Positions 5,312-6,632 of a DNA stretch of 6,632 nt are shown here, in pieces. The number at the start of each line of letters is the position of its first letter. Position 1 is the stretch's first letter. The notes beneath the pieces were generated by a model. The model did no database searches, was not told the DNA's origin, and saw nothing but the letters and a program-made list of their open reading frames with translations. The position numbers and the translations under genes are program-made. The DNA lies in NCBI GenBank assembly GCA_024230695.1, contig JAAERC010001078.1, forward strand, positions 1 through 6,632, read 5' to 3'. Origin of the DNA: Candidatus Zixiibacteriota bacterium (GTDB taxonomy: Bacteria; Zixibacteria; MSB-5A5; GN15; PGXB01).

Positions 5312-6628
5312 TTAAATCAATTTTACCAGTTTATGCCAGAGTTTTATATCCCAATAACGGTTGGCGGCGCCGCTGGTTGATGGTGCAACAAACAGTTTTG
5401 TTTTGCCGATAGTTTCTTTTTGCAGGCCGTAATCTACTTTGTGACTTAGATACTCCTGCGCTGATCGTTTGCCATTGAAACACAATATTTTTGGTTTGAA
5501 TTTTATGATTCGTTCGGTAAGTTCTTCCCTGCTTTTCTGTTTGAAATCAATTTCATGATCCATCCCTGATTGCTTTTTGATTAAATCAGTCAGACCAATA
5601 TTGTATTTCAATAATTTCTCAAACTCAGATGACAAAAGTAATCTGTCGGTCAAACCTATATCATACAATGTTCGCCAGAATTTATTACCGGGACCGGCAT
5701 AGTACTGTCGTTTTTGAGCCGAGACTGTTCCCGCCGCGGTTCCGCAAAAAACAACTTTTTGATTTCTCCGAAGCATGTCGATTAATTTATCAGATTTGCG
5801 GGTCCTATTACTTTTTACAAATGTTTTATCATTAATATATTCATAAAGAAATGCATAAAATTCGTCCGAGCAATCGGTCATCGGACAGTGACCGATCCCA
5901 TCAAATGCCTTTACTTCCAAATTATTTATTTTCAAAAACTCAATTGTCTCTTTTGAAAGACTATTTGTACCATAACAAAAAACACGGGGAATAGATAATT
6001 CAGAATAGATCTTACCTATCTCGCTTTTAAATTTGCCATTAACACTATTATTGCGTTTAACCAATTCAACCGCATTTTCTAATAATGCTACCGGACGGCA
6101 AAACGATAACGATGCATAATATATCCGTCCCGACCGAAGATGCCCGAGGCTTTTAAAAACGACATTATATTTTAAACCCGACTCAAACCATTTATCAAAC
6201 CGCTTCATCTTATAAGCTTTTACCGCCGCCTTGGAGATAGTCAAATCATATTGAGTTATATCACCCTCAATATTGATATATTTTATTATAATACCTGCTT
6301 TATCTGACTGACATAAAAGAGTTGTCAGGTCACCGCCCATCGAGTGCCCGACAACAATTATATTCTTCAATTTTAATTTTTTAATAAGTATCCACAATCG
6401 TTTGAGATGCCAATTAAAGCTGTATCGTTTTTTATTTGTCGTACCGGAACTGCGGCCATAACCAATATGATCAGGAACAATAAGATTGTATTTACTAAAT
6501 CGTTTATCTCTAAAAACATCCTCAAAACTTAATCCCGAATCCCCGAGACCATGCACAAACAGAATTGATTGTCGATTTGGTTTGATATCATTATAACGAT
6601 AATACAGATATTCATCACCGATTTTCAA
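5312..6628 (-). CDS. Alpha/beta-hydrolase fused to a MUG/TDG-type DNA glycosylase domain (5' end at window edge)
   Basis: 438 residues counted from a TTG at 6628; the frame stays open to the window edge, so the true start may lie just outside. Residues about 5-268 are an alpha/beta-hydrolase: SILFVHGLGDSG (21-32) with the oxyanion HG, PDHIGYGRSS (52-61), nucleophile elbow VGHSMGG (93-99) with Ser96, and GIGHCPM (244-250) with His247. The acid usually found near YGTNS (219-223) is not obvious; Asp123 in IEGD may serve. Residues about 285-438 match the mismatch-specific uracil-DNA glycosylase fold: KVVFCGTAAG (291-300), YYAGPGNKFWRTL (309-321), IGLTDL (344-349) and FVAPSTSGAANRYW (413-426). In E. 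coli Mug the first motif is GINPG with the catalytic Asn; here it is GTAAG. Removal of uracil or thymine from mismatches is the family role; activity of this variant is unproven. No obvious terminator follows. Confidence 0.85.
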   Translation of the reverse strand: MKIGDEYLYYRYNDIKPNRQSILFVHGLGDSGLSFEDVFRDKRFSKYNLIVPDHIGYGRSSGTTNKKRYSFNWHLKRLWILIKKLKLKNIIVVGHSMGGDLTTLLCQSDKAGIIIKYINIEGDITQYDLTISKAAVKAYKMKRFDKWFESGLKYNVVFKSLGHLRSGRIYYASLSFCRPVALLENAVELVKRNNSVNGKFKSEIGKIYSELSIPRVFCYGTNSLSKETIEFLKINNLEVKAFDGIGHCPMTDCSDEFYAFLYEYINDKTFVKSNRTRKSDKLIDMLRRNQKVVFCGTAAGTVSAQKRQYYAGPGNKFWRTLYDIGLTDRLLLSSEFEKLLKYNIGLTDLIKKQSGMDHEIDFKQKSREELTERIIKFKPKILCFNGKRSAQEYLSHKVDYGLQKETIGKTKLFVAPSTSGAANRYWDIKLWHKLVKLI

Positions 6629-6632
6629 ATAA

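Overview
The window looks like part of an AT-rich genome of a Gram-negative bacterium. The Gram-negative guess rests on one lipoprotein-type and one Sec-type secreted protein. No marker gene is present, so taxonomy is open. The codon use, the short GC-rich intergenic hairpins and the protein styles remind me of candidate phyla of the FCB group (for example Zixibacteria) or sulfate-reducing Deltaproteobacteria, but this is an impression only. All genes carry plain start and stop codons. I see no tRNA, rRNA, CRISPR array, transposase or phage gene.

Left half (about 1-3388, plus strand): three closely spaced co-directional genes, with gaps of 42 and 38 bp, form an apparent signalling operon. They encode (1) a divergent protein-kinase-fold protein with an HGD catalytic loop, a DFD in place of DFG and almost no activation segment; (2) a soluble histidine kinase whose N-terminus is a Rossmann-type dinucleotide-binding domain, followed by PAS, HisKA and HATPase domains; (3) a response regulator whose output domain is not a DNA-binding domain but a glycine-cleavage H-protein (lipoyl-carrier) fold in which the lipoylated lysine is lost. 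None has a membrane segment. The reasonable reading is a cytosolic circuit that senses a metabolic or redox cue and signals by protein contact. This cassette is the most interesting part of the window.

Middle (3412-5202, minus strand): two paralogous exported proteins of unknown function, one with a Sec signal peptide and one with a lipoprotein signal. They share most of their length and a WGDCPxGC motif, and are probably a tandem duplication. Each has its own sigma70-like promoter and a strong Shine-Dalgarno site. Between them lies a GC-rich element with two perfect hairpins that looks like a dispersed intergenic repeat.

Right end (5312-6628, minus strand): one long gene fuses an alpha/beta-hydrolase to a MUG/TDG-type DNA glycosylase domain whose usual GINPG motif reads GTAAG. 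Its 5' end is at or just beyond the window edge.
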